Source: JAJEEA01 sp965243615
Lineage (GTDB): Bacteria; Acidobacteriota; Vicinamibacteria; Vicinamibacterales; UBA8438
Assembly (NCBI GenBank): GCA_965243615.1
Contig: CBDEVO010000003.1
Location: forward strand, 5,332,001-5,396,000
Direction of reading: 5' to 3'
Length of the DNA: 64,000 nucleotides
Under the pieces are notes generated by a model. The model had not been told where the DNA came from. It did not search any database and worked only from the letters and a program-made list of their open reading frames with translations. Made by a program: the position numbers and the translations under genes. Positions 17,225 to 25,625 of this stretch are shown piece by piece. The stretch's first letter is position 1, and each line of letters starts with the position of its first letter.

Positions 17225-18402
17225 CAGCCCGTGGCGGTGGGAACGGGTATCGCCGCGAGCCGGCGGCCCGCCGCCTGAAGCGTCTCGTCCCGCTTGCAGA
17301 AGGTGAAGCGCACCTGGGTCCGCCCCAGGGCCGGGTCGTGGTAGAAGCTGCTGCCCGGGACCACCGCGACCCCCACGTCGGCCACCAGGTGGCGGGCGAA
17401 CTCAAGGTCGTCGGCGAACCCGAACCCGCTGACGTCGGTCATGATGTAGTACGCCCCGCGCGGCTTGAAGCACGTGAACCCGCGCGGCTCGAGCAGATCG
17501 AGCAGCATGTCGCGTCGCCGCCGGTAGCCCTCGGCCAGGTCCGCGTAGTAGGCGTCGGGCAGGGCCAGGGCCGCCGCCCCCGCCTCCTGCAGCGGCGCCG
17601 CCGCCCCCACCGTCAGGAAGTCGTGCACCTTCCTTATCGCCCCGGTGAGGGACGGCGAGGCGATGGCCCACCCCACCCGCCAGCCCGTCACGCTGTAGGT
17701 CTTCGACAGGCTGTTGATGGTGACGGTGCGGTCCGCCATCCCCTCGACGGCGGCCATCGGCACGTGCCGGGCGCCGTCGTAGAGGATGTGCTCGTAGATC
17801 TCGTCGGTGATGGCGAGGACGTCCCACCGGCGGCAGAGGGCGGCGATGGTCTCGAGCTCGCCGCGCGTGAAGACCTTGCCGGTCGGGTTGTTCGGCGTGT
17901 TGATGATCACCGCCCGCGTCCGCCCGTTGAACGCGGCGGCGAGCGCGTCGGGGTCGAACGTCCAGTCCGGCGCGCGCAGGGTCACGTAGCGCGGCACCGC
18001 CCCCGAGAGAATCGCGTCCGGCCCGTAGTTCTCGTAGAACGGCTCGAAGACGACGACCTCGTCGCCGGGGTCGACGGTGGCCAGCATCGTCGACATCATC
18101 GCCTCGGTCGAGCCGCAGCACACCGTCACCTGGGCCTCGGCGTCCACGGGCACGCCGTACCGGCGCGTGAACTCGCGGGCCACCGCCTCGCGCAGCGGCT
18201 TCGCCCCCCACGTCACCGCGTACTGGTTGATGTCGGCCGCGATCGCCGCCTGCGCCGCCGCCTTCAGCTCGGCGGGGGCGGCGAAGTCGGGAAACCCCTG
18301 CGAGAGGTTGATCGCCCCGTGCCGGTGGGCCAACCGGGTCATCTCCCGGATCACCGACTCGGTGAACCGCGCCGCCTTGCGCGAACCCGCGGTGGTGGGC
18401 AT
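17221..18402 (-). CDS. Class I/II PLP-dependent aminotransferase (kynurenine/methionine aminotransferase-like)
   Basis: 393 residues, the usual length for fold-type I aminotransferases. INLSQGFPDF near the N-terminus, NTPNNPTGKVFTRGE (Asn contacting PLP), AITDEIYEHI (Asp and Tyr contacting the ring) and SLSKTYSVTGWRVG (Schiff-base Lys) are all present. The QGFPDF start and overall pattern are closest to kynurenine-oxoglutarate transaminase or YbdL-like methionine aminotransferases, but substrate choice is uncertain. ATG 18402 is chosen because upstream sequence is unlike the family. It lies 8 bases after the GAF-protein stop and is probably co-transcribed with it. Confidence 0.93.
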   Translation of the reverse strand: MPTTAGSRKAARFTESVIREMTRLAHRHGAINLSQGFPDFAAPAELKAAAQAAIAADINQYAVTWGAKPLREAVAREFTRRYGVPVDAEAQVTVCCGSTEAMMSTMLATVDPGDEVVVFEPFYENYGPDAILSGAVPRYVTLRAPDWTFDPDALAAAFNGRTRAVIINTPNNPTGKVFTRGELETIAALCRRWDVLAITDEIYEHILYDGARHVPMAAVEGMADRTVTINSLSKTYSVTGWRVGWAIASPSLTGAIRKVHDFLTVGAAAPLQEAGAAALALPDAYYADLAEGYRRRRDMLLDLLEPRGFTCFKPRGAYYIMTDVSGFGFADDLEFARHLVADVGVAVVPGSSFYHDPALGRTQVRFTFCKRDETLQAAGRRLAAIPVPTATGC

Positions 18403-18410
18403 CTGGCAGT

Positions 18411-19385
18411 TCAGGCGGGACCGTTTCCGGGGGTCGGAGCGCCTTCTCCCGGGGCGTCGCCGCGGTTCTCCGACGCGAGCGCGGGCGCATCGCCGCCCAG
18501 GCCCCCGGCGGCGTCCAGGCGGGCGAGCTGCACCAGGCGGGCGGCAGTCAGGCCTTCCAGGCAATGGCCCGCGTGCCGGGCCAGAATCTCGAGCGACTCG
18601 CGCCAGCCCGACGGCGGCTCTCCTCCGCCGTCGTCGCCGTAGACGATGGCGCTGACGTCGCCGCCCACCATCACCGGCACCGCCACCGCGTTGGCGCCCG
18701 AAGGCAGCGTCATGAACGCGGGCACCGACCCGCCCGCCCCCGGCTCGGCACCGGCCACGACCGACCGGGACGCCGCCGACCGCGCCGCCTCGCCCACGAT
18801 GCCCGCGTCGCCGACGGCGAGCTCGACCTGACCGGCCGGGGGCAGCGCCGGCTCGAAGCCCACGAAGCGCCAACCGCGGATGCGCTCGCCCTCGACGAGG
18901 ACCACGCCGGCCCGCTGCGCCTCGCTCCCCGCCACCTCGGCCAGCGCGTTCAGCACGTCGGTCAGGCTCGACGCCCGATCGAGCCGGCGCACGCCGTCGA
19001 CGACCCGGCCCAGCACCTCCTCGGACCTGGGCGCCGCGGCCAGGGCCTCCTCGAGCTCGGCCAGCGCGGCCAGGGTCCGCTCCGTCTCCGCCTGCACCTC
19101 GCCGACCCGCTGCGCGAGCACCCGTTCGGCCTCGTCACGGGCCGCCGCCAGGGCCGTCTCCAGCGTCCGCTCCGCCTCGGCCCGCACGCTGGCGGCCTCG
19201 TCGCGCACCGCCTTCTCGCGGTCCGCGTCGGCATGCTGCCGGGCCTCTTCCAGCGCCGTCGCCCGCTCGCGGGCCGCCGCCGTCAGCAGCTCGCCGACGA
19301 ACCCTCGGATCTCGGGCTCGGACTGCTCCCGGATTCGCCGCAGCAGCTTCTCGCCCGACCGTTGCACCGCATCCTCGAGAACCAT
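18411..19385 (-). CDS. GAF-domain protein with N-terminal coiled coil
   Basis: 324 residues. Residues about 1-130 are a charged coiled coil (Glu/Arg/Ala heptads). Residues about 130-285 have the GAF-like pattern with DVLNALAEVAGSEAQRAGVVLVE and VAVPVMVGGDVSAIVYGDD. The C-terminal 35 residues are Gly/Ala/Pro rich. GAF domains bind small ligands or act as dimerisation modules. No kinase, cyclase or helix-turn-helix domain is fused, so it could be a sensor or scaffold. ATG 19385 is preceded by GTG 19388. A perfect TATAAT lies only 11 bases before the ATG, implying an almost leaderless mRNA. Confidence 0.75.
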   Translation of the reverse strand: MVLEDAVQRSGEKLLRRIREQSEPEIRGFVGELLTAAARERATALEEARQHADADREKAVRDEAASVRAEAERTLETALAAARDEAERVLAQRVGEVQAETERTLAALAELEEALAAAPRSEEVLGRVVDGVRRLDRASSLTDVLNALAEVAGSEAQRAGVVLVEGERIRGWRFVGFEPALPPAGQVELAVGDAGIVGEAARSAASRSVVAGAEPGAGGSVPAFMTLPSGANAVAVPVMVGGDVSAIVYGDDGGGEPPSGWRESLEILARHAGHCLEGLTAARLVQLARLDAAGGLGGDAPALASENRGDAPGEGAPTPGNGPA

Positions 19386-19396
19386 CACCGAGTGAA

Positions 19397-19402
19397 ATTA
19401 TA
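19397..19402 (-). promoter_or_regulatory. -10 element of the GAF-protein gene
   Basis: A perfect TATAAT on the minus strand ends 11 bases before the ATG. No good -35 is seen at 17 bases. The predicted start site leaves only a few bases of leader. Confidence 0.45.
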
Positions 19403-19573
19403 CGCGGGATCGTGCAGCGCCCGGGCCCTGCGGTCGACGGACCCCGGACCGCCCGCCGTCGGAGGAGGCGCCGCCCCCGCGCCTCCATGAGCCGGCCGAC
19501 CAGCGCTCCGCAACCGGCCTCGCGCCGGGCGAACATCCCCGGGCCATGCCCGAGACAGCTCCGGCATCCGCGG

Positions 19574-19579
19574 TATAAT
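19574..19579 (+). promoter_or_regulatory. -10 element of the tmRNA gene
   Basis: A perfect TATAAT. A weak -35 (GAGACA, 19552-19557) lies 16 bases upstream. A start near 19586 gives a precursor with about 55 bases to be trimmed from the 5' side. Confidence 0.6.
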
Positions 19580-19641
19580 CAAGAGCTGCCGGGCGCGGCC
19601 GGACTGGACCCGGTTCGCGCGGCACGCCACACATCCACGAA

Positions 19642-19994
19642 GGGGGCGACACGGCTTCGACGGGGATAGGCGAACACGGGATGCATGCCGAGCACCATCG
19701 ACTCGTTAATCCGATGGAAAACACCATAACTGCGGACACGCAGCTCGCTCTCGCCGCCTAATCAGGCGACGACGTTCCCCTCGCCTTCGCCTGCGGGGCG
19801 GGACGGAACGTCATCCAGCAGGCTGGCTCCGGTCCGGGGCGACGACGGGCCGTAGCGAGATTTTTCGACGCTCAGCCGCCGGCGGTTTCGGCCGCGCTCT
19901 CACGCCGGGGGCGAAGCAACAGGCGCGGACAAGCATGTAGAGTCCCGTGGGGACGTATTCTCGGACGCGGGTTCGACTCCCGCCGCCTCCACCA
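19642..19994 (+). ncRNA. ssrA: Transfer-messenger RNA (tmRNA)
   Basis: Rescues stalled ribosomes and tags the nascent protein for proteolysis. The 5' end GGGGGCGACACGGCTTCGAC and the 3' end GGTTCGACTCCCGCCGCC then TCCACCA form the tRNA-like half, with GGGGGCG pairing to CGCCTCC (one G-U). The encoded tag runs from GCG 19732 to TAA 19761 and reads A-D-T-Q-L-A-L-A-A. It is preceded by the A-rich stretch GGAAAACACCATAACT that positions the resume codon, and ends in the typical LAA. The rest folds into pseudoknots, with a long GC-rich palindrome around 19770-19815. The mature ends are approximate by one or two bases. Confidence 0.96.
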
Positions 19995-20211
19995 TCCCAC
20001 CATTACCGAGACACCAGGCCGGTCCGGAGCCCGATGTCGTGCGCGTATGGAAACACGTCCCCGCGCGCGATTGTCACGCTCCTGATCACTTTTTCCAGCC
20101 CAGGTGCGTCTCGGAGCACAGCAGCCGCAGGTTCAGGCTTGGCTCGTGCTTGCCGGCGATCGTCGGGCATGCCAGTCCGGTCACGCCGAAACCAGACACC
20201 GGGGAGTCACC

Positions 20212-21033
20212 ATGACCGTGAAACGCAGCGCGTCCGGCCGCCGGTCCATCGATCTCGAAGTGGAGGTCCCGGGCACGCCCGAAGAGGTATGGCAGGCGAT
20301 CGCCACCGGACCCGGCATCTCCGCGTGGTTCTTTCCGGCGGAGGTGGAAGGACGCCCCGGAGGACGCATCGTCTGGCACATGGAGCAGGGAGTGGACGCC
20401 CCTGGCACCGTCACCACGTGGGAACCGCCACGTCGGTTGGGCATCGAAGAACCACCCGGCTGGCGACCGGGCGCCGCGGCGCTTGCCACCGAGTGGACGA
20501 TCGAGCCGCGCGCCGGGGGCACCTGCGTGGTGCGGCTCGTCCACAGTCTCTTCGCCGACACCGGCGACTGGGACGGCGAACTCGAGGGCATCGAGGCCAA
20601 CTGGCCCGGCTTCTTCGGCATCCTGCAGCTCTATCTCAAGCACTTCCGCGGGCAGCACGCCGCGATCATCCGGGTGACGGGATCCGCCTCGAGGACCGAG
20701 CGCGACGCGTGGACGGCGTTGCTCGACGCGCTCGGCATCGACGACGCGGCGGCGGGCCGGCCCTGGCGCACGCGGGCCGACGGCGCGCCGCCGCTGTCCG
20801 GCACCGTCGAGCGCATCGTGGAGGGAACACTGCCGCATGCGCTGCTCCTGATCCACGATCCTCTGCCCGGCATCGCCACGCCGATCGTGTACACGATGAA
20901 CGATCAGGTGATGACGTCGCTCGGCATCTACCTGTACGGGGACGCGGCGCCCGCCGTCGCCGCCCGCGACGAGCCGGCGTGGCAGGCATGGATGAAGCGC
21001 CGGTTCCCGCCGCCTGAGACGAAGGAGACTTGA
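20212..21033 (+). CDS. SRPBCC (AHSA1/START-like) domain protein
   Basis: 273 residues from ATG 20212 (GGGGAG at 20201-20206). The N-terminal 150 residues fit the AHSA1-type SRPBCC fold: SIDLEVEVPGTPEEVWQAIA at the start, WFFPAEVEGRPGG in the middle, RLVHSLFAD and WPGFFGILQLYLKHF near the closing helix. Such domains bind hydrophobic ligands or act as co-chaperones. A second, weaker unit seems to follow (residues 165-273) and may be a degenerate duplicate. It stands alone with no obvious partner. The frame extends upstream to 20104, but the sequence there is not domain-like. Confidence 0.85.
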   Translation: MTVKRSASGRRSIDLEVEVPGTPEEVWQAIATGPGISAWFFPAEVEGRPGGRIVWHMEQGVDAPGTVTTWEPPRRLGIEEPPGWRPGAAALATEWTIEPRAGGTCVVRLVHSLFADTGDWDGELEGIEANWPGFFGILQLYLKHFRGQHAAIIRVTGSASRTERDAWTALLDALGIDDAAAGRPWRTRADGAPPLSGTVERIVEGTLPHALLLIHDPLPGIATPIVYTMNDQVMTSLGIYLYGDAAPAVAARDEPAWQAWMKRRFPPPETKET

Positions 21034-21054
21034 CCGTTGGACAGTCTCCGGGCC

Positions 21055-21090
21055 CGATCCGGCCATGCGGAGCTCCGCATGGCCGGATCG
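21055..21090. terminator. Perfect 36-bp palindrome between convergent genes
   Basis: Bases 21055-21090 are a perfect inverted repeat centred at 21072/21073 (CGATCCGGCCATGCGGAG and its complement). It lies between the stop of the SRPBCC gene (21033) and that of the convergent lectin-like gene (21104). It probably acts as a bidirectional terminator or mRNA 3'-end stabiliser. No T-tract. Confidence 0.6.
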
Positions 21091-21103
21091 AGCCCGACGT
21101 CCA

Positions 21104-21778
21104 TCAGTCGGTGGCGAAGCAGTAGAACAGGCCGGCGCCTCCGGTAGCCACCAGATCGTCCTGCGAGCAACCGCGTGACGGGTGGGCGGTGTTCCAGGGC
21201 GAACCCGGCGTGGTGAAGGAGTAGCGGTCGGCGTGGCCGAGCATGGCGCTGCCTTCGCCGTTGCTGGTCCAGTTGCCGCAGGTGCGGTCGTCGCCCGCCG
21301 GAAACGCCGTGCCGTCGAGCCGGGTGCCGGTCAGCACGTCGTGCTCCGTGAAGTCGGGGTCTCCGTCGATGCGCGACGGGAACTGGTTGCCGTTCTCGTC
21401 CAGCGCGTGGGCCCAGTTGAAGTTGGAGTTGTCGTAGTGCAGGCTTTCGACGCTGGTGGCCATGACGAGGCCCTCCGCGTTCGCCCACGGTCCCTCGCCG
21501 ATCCGATCGCGTGCGTCGACGGCCCCGGGGCCCTGCGTGCTCAGGTAGGCCCGCCAGGTGCGGTTGCCGGCGCCCACCGCGGCGGCCAGCGTCTGGCAGT
21601 GGGCGTCCGCGCCGGCCAGCCCGCCCAGGTTGGCGCCGTCGCCGACGCCGGTGCTGGTGACGAAGAAGCCCAGCGGAGGCGGCTCCTGTGCCTGCGGCTG
21701 GGCCACGAGCGACAGCCCGGACAGCACCAACGCACCGAGGACCGCCGTGGCTGCCAACCGGATTCGTCTGTTCCTCAT
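21104..21778 (-). CDS. Secreted lectin/endostatin-like (DUF1554-type) protein
   Basis: 224 residues. The signal peptide (RLAATAVLGALVLSGLSLVA, cleavage near AQPQAQ) is followed by FFVTSTGVGDGANLGGLAG and ADAHCQTLAAA, the opening of a family with a C-type-lectin/endostatin-like fold often labelled DUF1554. Next come TWRAYLSTQGPGAVDARDRIG and a C-terminal block with HADRYSF and a Cys pair (GCSQDD, FYCFATD). Paired cysteines fit disulfides outside the cytoplasm. Function is unknown; carbohydrate or surface binding is suggested by fold only. AGGAG lies before the ATG. Confidence 0.75.
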   Translation of the reverse strand: MRNRRIRLAATAVLGALVLSGLSLVAQPQAQEPPPLGFFVTSTGVGDGANLGGLAGADAHCQTLAAAVGAGNRTWRAYLSTQGPGAVDARDRIGEGPWANAEGLVMATSVESLHYDNSNFNWAHALDENGNQFPSRIDGDPDFTEHDVLTGTRLDGTAFPAGDDRTCGNWTSNGEGSAMLGHADRYSFTTPGSPWNTAHPSRGCSQDDLVATGGAGLFYCFATD

Positions 21779-22190
21779 CTGAGCACTCTCCTTTCAGGAC
21801 GACGAACGGGTCGCTGTCGGCGCTCGGGCTGGATGGTGCGCTCGACACACCGCGACCAAGGCCACACCCGGCCCAAGGCTCTCGCCTTCGCAGACCGGAT
21901 CCAACTCGATCGGCTCGACCTCGGAACCGGTCAACTTTGAGCGTTCCATTTTACCCCACCCTCATCCGGATGCCGCCTCGCCAGGTCCACGGAAATTCGC
22001 GATTCCGGCCCGCGAAGAGGAGTAGAATGGCGTCCTACCGGAAAGGCATCGACGACGAGCCGCACAAGGCGGCACAAGGAGGGAGATTCTCCAGACACGT
22101 TCCGGTTTCTCGCGGCGGAGCCTCGGTGTCCAGGTCGTTGCGGCGGGAAGAGAATGCCCGCTGCCCGGATCAGACGGAGGAGGTGCGCGC
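21779..22190. other. Divergent intergenic region between the lectin-like gene and the TonB-dependent receptor
   Basis: No gene is recognised. Short open frames exist (for example from the ATG at 22027) but show no family. A possible -10 TAGAAT is at 22023-22028 without a good -35. GGAGG at 22178-22182 serves the receptor start. Confidence 0.4.
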
Positions 22191-25100
22191 GTGAGACTCG
22201 GAAGGTCGCTCGCAAGCGCGGCAGCGGTCCTGCTGCTGGCGCCCGCTCTCGCCATGGCGCAGAGCTCGATCGGGGGCTCGGTCACGGACGACACCGAAGG
22301 GGTCCTCCCCGGGGTGACGGTCGAGGCGTCCAGCCCCGTGCTCATCGAAGGCTCGCGCGTCGTATTCACCGACGCCACCGGCAACTACAACATCGTCGAC
22401 CTGCGGCCGGGCGTGTACGCGGTCACGTTCACCCTGCCGGGCTTCGGCACCCAGGTGCGCGACGAACTCATCCTCGGCGCCGACGTGGCCCTGCCCCTCG
22501 ACGTCGTGATGTCCGTCGGCTCGGTCGAGGAGACCATCACGGTGTCGGGCGAGACGCCGGTGGTCGACGTGCAGCAGGTGCAGCGCATCGAGGTGTTGAC
22601 CCGCGAGACGCAGGAGGCGATTCCGACGGGGCGCAGCATGTGGTCGTACGCGCTGCTGATCCCGGGCGTCAAGGTGCACAAGCCCGACGTGGGGGGCACG
22701 GCGGGCGCGCAGCAGTCCGAGATGATGGGCCGCGGGCTCGACGCCGCCCACACCACCGTCGAGATCGACGGCATGATGATCAACTCGATGGTCAGCGACG
22801 GCCGCTACCAGGCCTACCTGAACCCGATGCTGTCGGCGGAGACGTCGTACACCACCTCGGGTCAGGGGGCTGAAACGCAGACCGGCGGGCTGCGCATCAA
22901 CATGATCCCGAACGAGGGCGGCAACCAGTACAGCGGCAGCTTCTTCGGGGGCGGAACGCCGGGCGCCTGGCAGGCTGACAACATCAACCAGAGGATCCGG
23001 TCTCTGGGCGTCGACGAGGTGCCGAAGGTCGACATCATCTACGACTTCAACACGGCGGTCGGCGGCCCGCTGGTCCGCGACCGTCTGTGGTTCTTCGCGA
23101 CGGCGCGGAGGAACGTGGTCGACGCCGGGGTGCTCAACAGCACGAACCGGGACGGGACCCCGGCCCTCGACCGGAACAGCATCACGAACGGCAACGCGCG
23201 GCTGACGTGGCAGATGACGTCGCAGCACAAGATATCGGCCATGTTCGACAAGGTGCGGAAGCGCCGGTTCAGCCAGCACGCCTTCGGCGAGGACCTGGAG
23301 ACGGCGGCGTCGACGTGGAACTCGCCGCACTACGACGTCGGCACCGCGAAGTGGACGGGCACCCTGTCGAACCGGATGCTGGCCGAGTTCGGCTTCTCGC
23401 TCCACTTCGGCGACTGGGACCCCAGCTACTACCAGTACAGCCCATTGGGGTCGATCTACCAGGAGCGGCCCGGCAACGTGGGCCTGTGCACCGAGACGCC
23501 GTGCTACTGGGACGCGGGCTCGCCCGAGGCCATGATGCAGATGCCGGTGTCGCTGGGCGGCGATCCGTGGTTCAGCGTGGTCCCCAAGAACGACACCTAC
23601 CTGGGCCTGATCTACGGCGCCAAGGACGACGGCGACACCAACAACTACACCCACCGCTGGGCGTACCAGAGCGCGCTGTCGTACGTCACCGGGTCGCACA
23701 GCTTCAAGTTCGGGATGAACTTCACCACGGGGCACAACCGCTTCACGCGGTCGAGCAACGGCAACCTCCTGCAGTTCTACGACGCCGCTCCGAACCCGAG
23801 AGGACGCATGCTCGACTTCGTCACCTGCAGCCACTACGCCGCGGAAGCGAACCTCACCGCCGGTCTGCCCTGCGGAACCACCGGGCTCCCCGACCGCGTG
23901 GACGTCTTCGCCCACCCCACCTACACGTCGGTCAAGCTGAACTACAACGGCGGGTTCTATGCGCAGGACTCGTGGACCGTCGACCGCCTGACCCTCAACT
24001 ACGGGCTGCGGGTCGACTTCGCGGCGGTCTCGGTGCCGGCGACGCCGAAGGGGCAGGGCCGTTTCGTGGGCTCCTACGTCCTGACCGGCCGCGACTCGGC
24101 GGAGTTGCCCAGCTTCGGACCCGACTTCGCGCCGCGGTTCAGCGCGGTCTACGACGTGTTCGGCGACGCCCGGACGGCGCTGAAGTTCGGGTGGAACAAG
24201 TACATGCGCGACGTCGGCGGCGACCTCCCGAGCCGCTACTCCTACGGGGCGAGCATCACCGACACGCGCGACTGGTTCGACTGCCACATGATCGTGGACG
24301 CCAGCGGCAACGGGGTCTGCTCGGGGCTCGACCCCTACGGGAGCAACTACGACGACATCGCCCAGGACTGGGAGATCGGGCCGCGGTCGTCCGCGACCTT
24401 CGGCGTGCCCACCAGCCCGACGCGGAACCCCGATCTGGCCAACTTCCCGCGCGAGTACAACCGCATCTGGACCGTCGGCATCCAGCAGGAGGTGGTCACC
24501 GGCCTGTCGGTCAGCGCCGAGTACCGGCAGCGGACGTACCACAACACGTTCGCGCAGGACAACCGGTCCCACACCTTCGCGAGCTTCGGGGCCCTCCCCG
24601 ACGGCAGCCCGGATCCGGCGTACGCGGGCACCGGACGCTACATCGAGGTGCTGCGGCCCTATCCCCTCGTCGGGTCGATCAACGTCTTCAACGTCGACCC
24701 CGCCGTCCGCACGTCCGCGGACCTCTGGGACGCGGGGAGAGTCGAAGGCTACTCGAACGTCTACCGCGGCTTCGAGCTGAGCGTGCAGGGCCGGCTGGCC
24801 GGCGGCGGCACCATCTTCGGCGGCTGGTCGGTGGAGGACAGCGGGCGCGTCAGCATCTACGACTACAACCGGGGCGCGGGAAGCCGTTTCGGCGGCGAGG
24901 TCAACACCTGCGCGGACATCCTGCACCGGGGCGACAACCCGAACGAGCTGCGGTTCTGCGACACCGGCGCCTACCCGCGGCCGTTCCGCAACGAGTTCAA
25001 GCTGTCGGGCACCCAGCCGTTCTCGCTGCCGCTCGTCGGCGACATGCAGTTGGCCGCGTCGCTGCAGGCGTATCCGGGCGGCCAGGGCGACTGGGGCGGC

Positions 25101-25538
25101 CTGCAGGAGGGGCTCTACGTCCACCGCACCTCGTCCAATGAGCTGCTGGGCACCTACTCCGAGGCGCTCTACGGGCAGCCGGGCCACTGCGTCGCGCCCT
25201 GCGTGCTGGGGGCGCGCATCGCCGACACGGCAACCGTCTCGACGAGCACGGGCGGCTACTGGATTCCGATGATCCCGCTGAACAGCGTGAAGTTCGAGCC
25301 GTACTGGACCCAGCTCGACGTGAACCTGCAGAAGGTGTTCAACATCGGCAGTTGGCGTTACGACGCCCGCTTCGAGTTCTTCAACGTGCTGAACAACGCC
25401 GTGGAGATCTACCACAGCGGCTCGCGGAACGCCCGCGGCAGCACCGGGGCCGCATACCAGAGCCTGTCGAGCTGGGAGCGTGCCGCGCGGGTGCTCGAAG
25501 GCCGCGTCATCCGCTTCGCCGTCACCGCCCGCTTCTAG
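22191..25538 (+). CDS. TonB-dependent receptor, Oar-like, with N-terminal carboxypeptidase-regulatory-like domain
   Basis: 1115 residues. The start is GTG 22191 with GGAGG 9 bases upstream. Signal peptide (AAVLLLAPALAMA), then a CarboxypepD_reg-like beta-sandwich (about 25-115, GVLPGVTVEASSPVL, PGVYAVTFTLPGF), then a degenerate plug domain (about 120-230, IPTGRSMWSYALLIPGV) and a large beta barrel ending in RVIRFAVTARF with the C-terminal Phe. This layout is very common in Acidobacteriota and Bacteroidota and serves uptake of large ligands across the outer membrane. No SusD partner lies nearby and the ligand is unknown. Confidence 0.92.
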   Translation: MRLGRSLASAAAVLLLAPALAMAQSSIGGSVTDDTEGVLPGVTVEASSPVLIEGSRVVFTDATGNYNIVDLRPGVYAVTFTLPGFGTQVRDELILGADVALPLDVVMSVGSVEETITVSGETPVVDVQQVQRIEVLTRETQEAIPTGRSMWSYALLIPGVKVHKPDVGGTAGAQQSEMMGRGLDAAHTTVEIDGMMINSMVSDGRYQAYLNPMLSAETSYTTSGQGAETQTGGLRINMIPNEGGNQYSGSFFGGGTPGAWQADNINQRIRSLGVDEVPKVDIIYDFNTAVGGPLVRDRLWFFATARRNVVDAGVLNSTNRDGTPALDRNSITNGNARLTWQMTSQHKISAMFDKVRKRRFSQHAFGEDLETAASTWNSPHYDVGTAKWTGTLSNRMLAEFGFSLHFGDWDPSYYQYSPLGSIYQERPGNVGLCTETPCYWDAGSPEAMMQMPVSLGGDPWFSVVPKNDTYLGLIYGAKDDGDTNNYTHRWAYQSALSYVTGSHSFKFGMNFTTGHNRFTRSSNGNLLQFYDAAPNPRGRMLDFVTCSHYAAEANLTAGLPCGTTGLPDRVDVFAHPTYTSVKLNYNGGFYAQDSWTVDRLTLNYGLRVDFAAVSVPATPKGQGRFVGSYVLTGRDSAELPSFGPDFAPRFSAVYDVFGDARTALKFGWNKYMRDVGGDLPSRYSYGASITDTRDWFDCHMIVDASGNGVCSGLDPYGSNYDDIAQDWEIGPRSSATFGVPTSPTRNPDLANFPREYNRIWTVGIQQEVVTGLSVSAEYRQRTYHNTFAQDNRSHTFASFGALPDGSPDPAYAGTGRYIEVLRPYPLVGSINVFNVDPAVRTSADLWDAGRVEGYSNVYRGFELSVQGRLAGGGTIFGGWSVEDSGRVSIYDYNRGAGSRFGGEVNTCADILHRGDNPNELRFCDTGAYPRPFRNEFKLSGTQPFSLPLVGDMQLAASLQAYPGGQGDWGGLQEGLYVHRTSSNELLGTYSEALYGQPGHCVAPCVLGARIADTATVSTSTGGYWIPMIPLNSVKFEPYWTQLDVNLQKVFNIGSWRYDARFEFFNVLNNAVEIYHSGSRNARGSTGAAYQSLSSWERAARVLEGRVIRFAVTARF

Positions 25539-25564
25539 CCGCGCTCGCGCGGCCCCGCCTTCCG

Positions 25565-25596
25565 GCGGCCGGGAGGGAGCCCTCTCTCCCGGCCGC
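25565..25596. terminator. Strong hairpin between convergent receptor and porin genes
   Basis: A 14-bp stem with one G-T wobble (25565-25578 with 25583-25596, 4-base loop) in the 87 bases between the two stop codons. Probably a bidirectional terminator. Confidence 0.6.
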
Positions 25597-25625
25597 GTCC
25601 GCCCTTCGAGCCCGCCGACCGGCGG

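Noticed and set aside
19960..19994. Separate tRNA gene suggested by the GGTTCGACTCC loop and CCA end
   Set aside because: It is the 3' half of the tRNA-like domain of tmRNA. No stand-alone tRNA gene was found.
22170..25415. A 1081-codon open frame antisense to the large TonB-dependent receptor
   Set aside because: Val/Arg/His-rich composition without domains; an artefact of high GC at third positions of the real gene.
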